DNA of 64,000 bases from Sthenelais limicola (Eukaryota; Annelida; Polychaeta; Phyllodocida; Sigalionidae), in assembly GCA_942159475.1 (NCBI GenBank), contig OW804097.1, forward strand, positions 116,348,789 through 116,412,788, written 5' to 3'. The position numbers were made by a program, and so were the translations under genes. A model generated the notes under the pieces. It searched no databases. It was not told the DNA's origin and was given only the letters and a program-made list of their open reading frames with translations. Shown piece by piece: positions 22,194 to 31,926 of the stretch (position 1 is its first letter; each line of letters begins with the position of its first letter).

Positions 22194-22569
22194 ATGTATA
22201 GATGAAGTCCAGCTAATTAGAGCTTTGTAGCAGGTCTCTTTTATAGTTATATGGGACCATAAATAACGCATTGCTTATGGCCCTGACCTTGAACTCCTCC
22301 CATAACCCACTAGTGATTTAACACTTACAATTCCATCATATGCGATAAACGTCGGTTTACTGTTATATCTTTTATGCATTATCATATCGGGAGATAAAAT
22401 ATTTTATGACTATGTCATAAACTATTGTTGATCTAGGCGATGTAACTATGTTCATAAAGATTTATTACGTGGTCAATTTAAATTTTAGTCTACTGTATTT
22501 GATTTATTTTGATATTAATATGTAAAACATTTACAAAAATGCAAAAACAGAATATTGAATATGTACATT

Positions 22570-22875
22570 GAGTCTAGGCACAGACAGAGCCTTTCAGATA
22601 GGGTGACATTTCAGTGAGTGGACGCCTACTGCGGTAATGGCTTTCCCGACCCTGGATTAGGCATCCTAATGGGATTGTAATGACAGTTTGGAGGGATTCA
22701 CTCATCTCTGAACCTAGACTGGAGAGGCTTAATTTCCCTTAGTTTGGAGGAACTCTGTTAACTCTGAGCCAAGACTGGAGAAGCTTCCCTCAGATTAGAG
22801 GGACTCTCTCAACTCTGAGCCTAGACTGGAAAGGTTTTCCCTCAGTTTGGAGGGACTCTCAAATCTGAGCTTAGA
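22570..22875. repeat. Family B copy with tandem modules
   Basis: A damaged end (GTCTAGGCACAGACAGAGCC) is followed by three to four units of GAGGGACTCTCTCAACTCT / GAGCCTAGACTGGA at 22690-22875. Confidence 0.6.
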
Positions 22876-22879
22876 CTAT

Positions 22880-23460
22880 ATAAATTACATACAGTATACC
22901 TGAGAATGCAGGGTAGTGTTCTCATGCACATTGACTCAATATTCTAGTTAATTATCCTGGTCGTCCTTGGGAAGCTATTATATAGATAGAGAGAATGGAA
23001 TAATGTGCTTGTAATTGAATATATTATATATCAATAATTATCTAATAACAGCGCCGACTTCCATTCACTATTTTTAAAACTCCCCGTAGCATTCAATAAT
23101 ATTGAAACATTGGATGTGAATCGTCTTGGAGTACATAAAAGGTTTAAGACAAACCATTTCGTTTTTTTATTGCATGTCCTTTATTACACCTCTTATAACT
23201 GGAATGCGCATATTAGTTTCATTGGTCATAATTTATATCCTAAATGGTGGGTTATGCAAATGAGGCATTGTTGCGTGCGCCTCAACGGTAAGGTCAATCG
23301 GGGGGGTGGATGTTTAATTATACAGGTAGCTAATGTTTATATACCACTACCAGGACTATATCAAGCTGGCGGTCGTTGCATATAAGAAGATTCTTCTTTA
23401 AATTGCATTCTCCACTATTGGCACATCACATAATATGTTAGCTATTGTGACATACAAAAT
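22880..23460. other. Intergenic stretch, nothing recognised
   Basis: No supported gene. An open frame at 23110-23385 has no features of a protein I know. Confidence 0.35.
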
Positions 23461-23464
23461 ATTG

Positions 23465-23690
23465 CCAAGTATACTGATATTGTGACTTACAGGACTGAAC
23501 TTATCAATATTCTGCTGTTGTTAGGACCTATGTGTCTTTCTTTTTTTTAATTTAAATAATCTTATTTCCCGAACTTTTCACATTTGTGATTTTTCTCATT
23601 TTGAGGAGTTTATACAATAATTACTCATGTTATGACTCATAGGACTGAAGTTATCAATATTCTGCTACTGTGACATATATGTTTATACGA
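23465..23690. repeat. Diverged minisatellite related to 8805-9005
   Basis: Two units with TTGTGACTTACAGGACTGAA and TATCAATATTCTGCTG, separated by a T-rich insertion. Confidence 0.55.
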
Positions 23691-23694
23691 GAAC

Positions 23695-24430
23695 TGGGCG
23701 TCTAATCACCGAGACAAAAATTGCTGTTAGCAAAAAAAAACTGGACAAAATCCTTCAAAATTATTTGAAAAAGGAGTAAGAAATTACGATGCAGAAACCT
23801 GGAGTAAAATCAATGTAATTCTGGATGGAGATCGCTTGGGAGGATTTGATGATTTGATGACAGGCTGAATTCTTTCAATTAAATATTTTTATTCAGCAAA
23901 AAAACATTATGTAACGTAACTTTTTCTCAGTAGTCACTGACTCTTACAAAATTCAATATTTCATCATAGAAGATTAGTGAATACATATATTTATAGTAGT
24001 CCTTATAATGAAATATACGACAAAATATTATGTAGAAAGAAACCAACCCTTACCTGTAAAGAAAATAACGGTTATTTGATGTGCATAACCACAGAACTCA
24101 TTTTCTGCTGGTAAGAAAACTGGTAAGAATACTGCTAACTTTTTTTTGAAAAATAAAAATATCAAACTTAATATATCTACTTATAAGATACCCTAATGTT
24201 TACCATCATTAGAATCGGCTTGATCTCATCCTTTCAAATAGGATGATATCTCTTATTGGCAATATTTTTTGCGATTTGTGATTCATGTCCCTGTAGCACA
24301 TACAATTTTACTCGTCATATTGCATTGTGTAATCATTTGGGATGGAACGAGGCCAGCCTTATATCATTGAAATAATGGCCTGATGCTACCGCTTCTGAGC
24401 AATCGTGTTGTTTGTACCTATAGCGTGAAT
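23695..24430. other. AT-rich intergenic stretch
   Basis: No supported gene or repeat end seen. Confidence 0.35.
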
Positions 24431-24435
24431 GGCCT

Positions 24436-24496
24436 GATACCACTCCCTCTAATCAACGAGCATATATAGTTATTCATGATTAGAGGGAGTGGTATC
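24436..24496. repeat. Perfect 20-bp inverted repeat (GATACCACTCCCTCTAATCA)
   Basis: The arms at 24436-24455 and 24477-24496 are exact inverse copies around a 21-bp spacer. The same end sequence (AGAGGGAGTGGTATCAG) recurs twice at 26316-26415, so it is the terminus of an interspersed family. Confidence 0.7.
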
Positions 24497-24607
24497 TTGC
24501 TCTTATCAACGAGTATTCACATACATACTTGTTACTCTAAATGATCTACCTCGAATATAAATGATTTTCTGCCCCCCCCCCCTCCTGCATGATGTATACG
24601 TATGGAT

Positions 24608-24813
24608 GGGTCAGATTACCAGAAAATGTACAATTGGCAGCTCTACACATTTAGTAAAATCTGCTAAATTAGGCTGGAAGATTATGAATACCGGGTGTAT
24701 CTGGATACATTTGGTTATGTTAAACGGTATTTTGAACCTTATTTTTGTCTTAATTGCGGGTTATTTGACAGGATTGGTGAAGGCGAATTGTACATTCTCT
24801 GACGATCTGACCC
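24608..24813 (-). mobile_element. MITE family A copy, inverted
   Basis: Starts GGGTCAGATTACCAGAAAAT then TTGGCAGCTC; ends CGAATTGTACATTCTCTGAC then GATCTGACCC. Confidence 0.75.
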
Positions 24814-25086
24814 TAAAATACTGTTAAGTTTAAAACGAAAAGATGTCCTATAATTTTGCTGATTGATTTCCGGTCCTGTACCTGGTGAGCAGCAGTTTCA
24901 AGGGAATTCCAGTATTTTGCAGATTTATATGTTTACAAACGAGTTCAAAGTTCTCGTGAATTTTGGCTGTAATAATTTTAAATTTCGTCTGCCGTTAATA
25001 TGACTTCGATAGTATATAGTCGATAGTATTCTATTATTCCAAAGGTTTCCATCATTACCCATGAAGTGGCCTAGATTAACTACACA

Positions 25087-25282
25087 GTCTAGGCCCAAAG
25101 TTGAGAGAGTCCCTTCAAACGAATGGGAAGCCTCTCGCCTCAAACCGCAAAGTGCCATTATAATTCCATTAAGACCGCAAAATGTCATCATATTTTCATT
25201 AAAACGCCGAGTTCTAAGCCAGGAAACCGATTAGCGAAGTAAACTGACATACCATTCTTATCTGATCTGAGGGTTTGGACCT
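25087..25282 (+). mobile_element. Family B element, complete copy
   Basis: AGTCTAGGCCCAAAGTTGAG at the left and GAGGGTTTGGACCTAGAATG at the right; the interior is collinear with 7893-8094. Confidence 0.65.
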
Positions 25283-25473
25283 AGAATGTATATGTTTTTG
25301 CCTTCTTTTATCTAGGTGCAATAGGGTCAGATCTGAGTGCTCCCGATCTAAATTAGATCGTTTTGCGTTTCCAAAAATAATACGAATTGCTGAATTTTGT
25401 AATGAGAATTGAAATTCCTACAAAGAGAACACCTGGGAAAATATCAATTTTTGAGTCATTTGAACTGTACTAT

Positions 25474-25600
25474 AGCAAGAACAGCATAGTATCGCGTATG
25501 AGGGGGGCTATATTCTCCGAGTATGGCCGAAAACAACGGCCATACGGCCATACGAGGAGAATATAGGCCTCCGAAGACACGATACTGTGCTATTCTTGCT
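25474..25600. repeat. Fold-back (hairpin) element
   Basis: The outer arms 25474-25494 and 25580-25600 are inverse copies with two mismatches. Inner arms (CTATATTCTCC...TATGGCCG and CGGCCATACG..GAATATAG) continue the stem around an AAAACAA loop. About 127 bp in all, able to fold into one long hairpin. Confidence 0.7.
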
Positions 25601-25860
25601 TTTATTCCATGATTCTTAACTTAAAACAACTTTATTTGCTTTAATTTCATCAAACTGAGTTGTCTGCATTGTCTCGAACGGTCGTGACGTCACTGTACAA
25701 TACAGGGAGTTTATATTGTCCACCTTGTGAGCGGCAAGTATATCGATTATATTGTACGCTCACGGCCAAATCATGGAATAAAACACGTCACATAATTATT
25801 AGAGGAATGTCTCACAGGTCACGAGAGTTGTAAACATGTAAAATGTCTACAAAAATATAT

Positions 25861-26094
25861 GGGTCAGATTTTCTGAAAATGTACAATTCACCATCACCAA
25901 TCTCCTAAAAAACCCCAAATTTCAAACGAAAATAAAGTTCAAAATACAGTTCAACCTAACCAAACAGATTGCTAGAATCAATGCAATGCCAAATATACTC
26001 GAATTTACCTAGTATTGACCAAATTGCAGGCTAATTTAGCAGAGTTTACTAAATGTGTACAGCTGCCAATTGTACATTTTCTGACAATCTGACC
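25861..26094 (+). mobile_element. MITE family A copy (best preserved full length)
   Basis: Starts GGGTCAGATTTTCTGAAAAT and ends CAATTGTACATTTTCTGACA then ATCTGACC, flanked by ATATAT and GATATA. All body landmarks are present, so it makes a good reference copy. Confidence 0.8.
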
Positions 26095-26315
26095 GATATA
26101 TTAAATCGATAAATATTTCAATTTAATTCCAATGATGTGACACATGGAAAGATTTCCTCTTATTACTTCCTGAGTCATCGATGTTTAGTGGAATTGGCAG
26201 TGGATTAAGCACCTTTACTGAGTAAGAAGGCTTATAGAGGGTTAGAATACAGTCATCTAATGTGTTTTTATTGTTCTTTGAAAATGCTATGCACAGGTGT
26301 ACTGACTTATGCACA

Positions 26316-26420
26316 GAGGGAGTGGTATCAGGCCATACACTCTATGTTACAAACAAGGTGTGTGAGTGTGTCGGGGGGGGGGGGGGGGGTTATATTAGAG
26401 GGAGTGGTATCAGACCATTC
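26316..26420. repeat. Paired termini of the AGAGGGAGTGGTATCAG family around a G-run
   Basis: AGAGGGAGTGGTATCAGGCC at about 26316 and AGAGGGAGTGGTATCAGACC at about 26398 are in direct orientation, with an uninterrupted G-run near 26371-26388 between them. Confidence 0.5.
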
Positions 26421-26429
26421 GTAATTATG

Positions 26430-27005
26430 TACTTAAGAGCCAACAGAGGTTTAATGGTTGTATTCATGATTACTTAGTATTGTTCAGGATGTTAATAAGC
26501 CCGTCAAATAATAATAATCCTGTATTACATTACATCGCTTTTCTCAGAAGATCCTGGCGTCTATGATATATCAAAGTATTTACCTCAATATCAATTATCA
26601 ATTATTTAACTCAATATATTTTCTGTTTGTATTCTAGTAATAAACTATCATATACATCATAATGTATTTCGTATACTGTGTAGAAAACGTTAGGGAGGTT
26701 CAGCAAGTGTAACGCATACTCTAATATACAAACATACACTAAAAGGAAGAAAGAAGTTCAGCAAAACATGGCCAGAAAAAATGTTTCATCTCACAATTTA
26801 TTTTGTATACATAAAAATGCAATGTAAATTAACTAAATAAGATAAGGTTACGGTTACGTAATTGGATTAGGTGTGCTTGCGGAACCTCCCTACAATTGCT
26901 GTTGCATTCCATAAGAGCGTTAACATTGCTATTAAAATAGGCGACGATTGACAAATGGTTAATAACGTCACGCATTAAATCACTACATGTATATCACACC
27001 AACCG
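26430..27005. other. AT-rich intergenic stretch
   Basis: No supported gene. Confidence 0.35.
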
Positions 27006-27146
27006 TTTTCAGCCTAATTTAGCAGATTTTACTAAATGTCTAAAGCTGCCAATTGTACATTTTTCTGGAAATCTGACCCTTTAAGACTTTTTTAAGACAT
27101 GAAATTTGAGAGTATTGGGCTGTACATTTTCTGACGAACAGACCCA
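27006..27146 (+). repeat. MITE family A remnants
   Basis: The right end (AGCTGCCAATTGTACATTTT then ATCTGACCC) at 27006-27079, and a second terminus-like piece (TGTACATTTTCTGACGAAC then AGACCC) to 27146. Confidence 0.5.
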
Positions 27147-27249
27147 ACAGGAGAGCGTACGTCGGGAAGCACAATAATTATTTACATTAAAAAATCATTC
27201 TAGGCTCAGAACCTCTCAGATCCCTTCAAACTAAGAGAAACTGAACGCA

Positions 27250-28055
27250 CTATTCGCACTTAATTGTGTATGATCTGCTTCTAATTGATGTTGTAATTTA
27301 CGTGTATATCAAGGTAACGTTTTTTAAACATAGACATAGGCTGAAAATATCATACATGTATGAGAGCTTACAATAAAATCAAAACTTAACAAAATTCCAT
27401 TAAAATCCCATTAGGATGATAGAGGTGGGATTAAAAGAGTTATATTTTTTTATCTCTTCTTTTTATTCGCACTAACCTGGGAGCATTGCCTGCCAGACCC
27501 TGGGTGACAGAATTGGGTTGGGTTTTTATTCTCTGACCGCTGGAAAGTTTTTTTCTAAAAAAGATTCAATCTCTTCATATTTCCTGGCAGATCGCATGGC
27601 CATTGCCCATCAAGTTTTTATTTAGAAATATTTCAAGTTCGATGGAGTTAAATCCTCTGAATTCCCTTTATTGTCCTTAACGTATTGTATTAATTCCTTA
27701 TCAAATGTCATGTCACACTAAATTGTTCTTGAGTGTGATACCTTGATAATGATAATTAAAACTCTTAAATACTTGAAATATATAAATATTTCATACATTA
27801 ATGCTCCCGGGTATTCATTACTAATATACTAATCTAGAACATGGTTGAAATTCAAGCAAACTTACCCAAATTCGAGAGCCCAGTGGCATGTGTCACTTTA
27901 ATCAATGAAACGTAAACATCAGCCTTTGTGTTACACATATCATTAAATAGCAGCATACATTTCTACCATATGTTAACGTACTGTAAATAAAGATCGGTTA
28001 ATATCGGATAGAGAATAAACAGTTTGTGCAAGAAGAGATGTAAATAATGGTATCA
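27250..28055. other. AT-rich intergenic stretch
   Basis: No supported gene. A short family B scrap lies at about 27195-27240. Confidence 0.35.
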
Positions 28056-28315
28056 ATTATCCACCTCCCTCCCCTCGCTCTCTCCTCCCCTCCCTCTCCC
28101 TTGCTTTCTCTCCTCCCTCTCCTCCTATCTGCCTTTCTGACTGTCCCGCTCCATGTCTCTCTCTCCTCACCCCTCTCCCTGTCCACCTCACCCTTGCCTC
28201 TCTCCCTCCCCATGTCTCTCTCCTCTCTCCCCCTCTCCATGTCCACCTCACCCTTGCCTCTCTCAGTCTCTAGCCCCCCTCCGCCCCCCCCCCCCCCCAC
28301 ACACACACACAGCAA
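28056..28315. repeat. Pyrimidine-rich tract ending in C-run and (CA)n
   Basis: About 230 bp of CTCTCC-type sequence with a duplicated CATGTCTCTCTCCTC / GTCCACCTCACCCTTGCCTC block, then a C-run and ACACACACACACAC. Confidence 0.85.
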
Positions 28316-28476
28316 AGGTATCGCCCGATCAATATTCCTTGCCGACTGTTGACTTGTGTGCGGAGGGCGGTCATTCAAGGTCAATAATATGACGTCATCA
28401 TTTATTTACCTCCTACAAGGACATGAATGCCTTTTTACCGACTTGCACAGCTGCGTGGAGCAGGAGGAGGAAACAG

Positions 28477-29308
28477 ATCAATAGGGGACTTGCATAGCCA
28501 CCAATTTGAATCTTGATTCGCATGGAATTATGGGACTAATGGTACAGTCTAAAATCTATAGAAAACATGCCAACATATTTTTTTTTGTTTTTTGTTTTTG
28601 TTTTTGCAAAACATTTTTTATTCAATATTCCTGCCGTCTTGGCTTCATACATACTACGAAATGTTATGAAAACTTCAATAAGTAATGTTAAGATATTGGT
28701 TAACCACAATATAATAGGAAATATTTAGGGATGGCGATTGGCATTACAAAGGGGTAATTCGTCATACATGATATTTATTCAAGACCTTGTTCGACACATT
28801 TAAGCTATTCATTTTACAATTTAGAGATGTGCTTAACCAGGTTGTGGGATTTTTTTTAGGATTTAAACATTTCTAAGGCATCGTTGATATCATCTTTCAG
28901 CCTCCTCCACATGGCACTCTTTTATTTGTTAACAGCATCAATCTTTTGTGCGTGTATTACCACTGACACTCTCATTCTCAGTTCGCACATTAGATATTGC
29001 GGGGGAAAGGCCCCTTTCTCGAACAACTTAACTCTATGAATAAACGCTGTGCATGGATTATTTATCAATGCTCCAATGTCAATATCCATGTGCCGTACAT
29101 GACACTCAACATGACACACGTCCTCATCTTTCCCATCATGCATTTGGTTTTCATAGATCATTTATACAAGCTCTGATATTGTTGAAAACATTCTTGCAGG
29201 TTCCGATAAAAATCTTGCCAAATATTTGTATGTAAGATTTCATCAGAATCCACTCCATGACGCAATGAAGCAGACATGCGCAGTGGCACATGCAAATCCA
29301 CTATTATA
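28477..29308. mobile_element. Family D element with a nested retroposon tail
   Basis: The left end ATAGGGGACTTGCATAGCC and the right end GGCACATGCAAATCCACTAT are inverted copies of the family D terminus, about 830 bp apart. Near 28560-28660 a T/TTTTTG-run followed by TTTTTTATTCAATATTCCTG is the 3' end of a minus-strand retroposon. A minus-strand frame at 29161-28922 (79 codons) may be a decayed piece of it; I do not recognise the product. Confidence 0.5.
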
Positions 29309-29322
29309 GGCGGAGTATATAT

Positions 29323-29367
29323 GGGTCAGATTTTTAGAAAATGTACAATTTGTACAACAATTTGTAC
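29323..29367 (+). repeat. MITE family A end at the left edge of the tandem duplication
   Basis: GGGTCAGATTTTTAGAAAAT then a locally triplicated TTGTACAA. Duplicated sequence begins directly after it. Confidence 0.55.
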
Positions 29368-29564
29368 AACGCGTGTCATCTATCCTTTCAAATAGTCTAA
29401 ATATTTAGTTCTATAAGTACAGTTCAACAGAACTGAACAGAATGAGTCAACGCAAATCCATATACTCTGATACATAACTAGAAATTAAAACAAATCGCTT
29501 CGCAATCGCATCATATTCAAGGCAGGCAGAGAGACAGACACTGAGGATTTTGCGAATTTTGTAC

Positions 29565-29655
29565 CTAAAGATAAGATAAGATATTAGATAAAATGTTTTT
29601 TATTTGTCTTTTCGGTGAGTACAACGGAGTACAAACGAGTACTATATAAACAGAC
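29565..29655 (+). promoter_or_regulatory. Candidate SLC22 upstream promoter: GATA cluster and TATA box
   Basis: Three GATA sites (AAAGATAAGATAAGATATTA and GATAAAATG) at 29567-29592, about 50 bp before a TATATAAA at 29643-29650. The segment is preserved in unit 2 (TATATAAA at 60029-60036). A donor-like CGGTGAGT sits between them. It lies about 2.2 kb upstream of the first coding exon, consistent with a 5' non-coding exon, but transcription is not shown. Confidence 0.3.
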
Positions 29656-30359
29656 AAAAGGGTCGACATACCTTTATGAACTACCTAGAGTACATTTCTT
29701 CCGGCTGTTACCTGCAATAAAAGAAAGAAAAGAAAGAAAGAAAGGAAAGACAAGGGAGATGAAGAAGTTGGTGTGTGTGGCAATGGTGTTGTCAGTGGCA
29801 CCACCTGGCGGCACTTGAGGCCATCAGTGTAGAGCTCACATGCCGGTCACAGTGGCACCACCTGGGGGACAGAAAGGGAACTAATTCGCACAATGATATT
29901 ATACCTTTGTTATGTATTGTTTCTTGCCCTACTCACTCAGCCCTACGAGAGTCAATTAAAGAGAGTTGGAACTCATGAGTCGGCAGAAAGATGTAACAAA
30001 TTTACCCATCTTATCTTGAATCTGATGGCCCAGGCGGTCACCCCTTTCATCCAAGGTTGTTTGGCCCTTCTAAAAGGGCCTTCAGTCTCCCCACTCATTT
30101 TCCGCTTTGGAGGTGCTAGTGAAGTTTATTTCACTATTGTTGAAATATTGCATAAATCTGAAGTATAACTTGACATGCAGGTTCAGAAAATTTATAGCTC
30201 GGGACCTGTACATCTCATTTGTGGAAATGAAATAAAAATGAGCAAGCATCATGAAGTAATTCATTTGTTGACTAATTTTCAGTCAGTTTTTTCCACTTGA
30301 TCACATCCAACGAGTTGATTTGAAGCATATAAAATGCATCAATGCCTCGACATACAGTG

Positions 30360-30560
30360 AGTGATTGAGATTGGTTGCTTTACGCCCTTATCAACACATT
30401 TAATTTGGTTATATCAAGGGCGGGAGAGCTGAGAAGGAGTGAGTGAGTGAGATTGGTTGCTTTCGCCCTTATCAACACATTTGATTTGGTTATATCAAGG
30501 GCGGGGGAGCTGAGAGGGAGGCAGTTTATGATCCTACCCAGGAAATAGAGATAGAGACGT
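30360..30560. repeat. Duplicated interspersed repeat with (GAGT)n
   Basis: Two direct copies of GAGATTGGTTGCTTT, CGCCCTTATCAACACATTT and GGTTATATCAAGGGCGGG, then GCAGTTTATGATCCTACCC. This is the inverse of 13830-14012. Confidence 0.6.
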
Positions 30561-30689
30561 AGGGAGAGAGACGGAGATACAGCAGCTGTTAATTGTTTAT
30601 AGTGGAATACATGCCTAGTACGGGAAGAACAAAAACAAAAAAAAACTCTTCTCAGATTAATTCTCTCGTTTGCACCTTGCCCATTCTGT

Positions 30690-31100
30690 TTCGCTATCTC
30701 TCCTGCTTCTCTTTCCCGCCCTCCTTGCTCTCTCTCCCTCTGTGTTTCTCTTTCTCCCTCTCTGTCTCTCATTGTCTATCTCCCTCCTTGCTCTCTCTGT
30801 GTTGCTCTCCTTTTCTCATACATCCCACTCTCTGTGTACCTCTCTCACCCTCTCTCTGTTTCTCTCTCCCTCGCTCTGTTTCTCTCTCTGTCTCTCTTTC
30901 CGTTACTCCCTCTCTCTCCCTCTCTCTCTCACTGTTTCTCTCTGCCTCCCTCTCCCTCTCTCTTTCTGTCCCTCCCCCTCTCTCTACCTCTCTGTCTGTC
31001 TCTGTCTCTCTGTCTCTCTTTCTGTATCTTCCTCTCTCTGTGTTTCTCTGTCTCTTCATATCTCTCTGTGTTTCATTCTCTCTCTGACCCTCTCAAAGAG
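30690..31100. repeat. Pyrimidine-rich tract
   Basis: About 400 bp of CTCTCTCTGTTTCTCTCTC-type sequence, less C-rich than the other tracts. It lies inside the 1.5-kb segment missing from duplication unit 2. Confidence 0.85.
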
Positions 31101-31882
31101 GTGTCTCTCAAGGTCCAGCCACTCAGACATGGGGTCCTTTGAAGCTGCACAATAAATGATGCTATACAACAGTGAATGTCAGAAGAAGAAAATACTGTAT
31201 AGAAAACAACTGCTCTTATGGTTGTATCAAAAAGATCATGTATTTACCAAAAACGTTTTCAACAATTAAAGCTGCATTCTCAGCTAATTTCCGTAAATTC
31301 GCACCCAGATAGAGTATTAAGGGATTTTAAATTGTTCTTCTTGGTTTAAAATTCCATTTATCTCCCCAAATAATTATTTAGAGGACACACCAAAATCTCA
31401 CTTTTTTTCAGTCTGACTCTCTATCATCTTCTTAAACTTTGAGAAAACCTTTAGAATTGAAAATGTGAGGACAATACTGGCTAGATTCATATATCATATG
31501 AACTAGCCAACAAATTGCACTATTAATCCCATTTGATCGACATGGCCACTGTAGATCAGCAAAACACAAAAGTATAAAAATATGCTAGAAAAAGCCATGA
31601 ATTCATGACAATACTCAGGAAATTCGAGACAATATAATTTTTACTTCATTCTCTTTGTTTGCATCCTCCTTCTATAGTACTCAGGATGAAGGAAAGAAAA
31701 AGTGGAGAAAAATATTTTTTGGGTTGCTTTAGCTGGGAATGCAGCTTTAATCTGACCTCCTTTGGCTTTAGTACAGTTCGGTTCACTTGATTCATGCAGC
31801 AGCATTCCTACCAGGTTTTACAAGCATCTGGAAACATTTTGTTATGGGAAAATAGTCACGTTTGCCTATTATTCAGCAAAAC

Positions 31883-31926
31883 ATGGAGTTTGATGAAGTG
31901 TTTAAGTACATTGGACAGTTCTCCAG
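31883..31926 (+). CDS. SLC22 copy 1, coding exon 1
   Basis: Encodes residues 1-14 (MEFDEVFKYIGQFS). The ATG has a strong context (A at -3, G at +4). Donor AG|GTGGGT, phase 2. It is identical to 61215-61258 in the second copy. Confidence 0.85.

Noticed and set aside
29368..31208. A third SLC22 copy upstream of unit 1
   Set aside because: No exon-like sequence of the family was found left of 31883.
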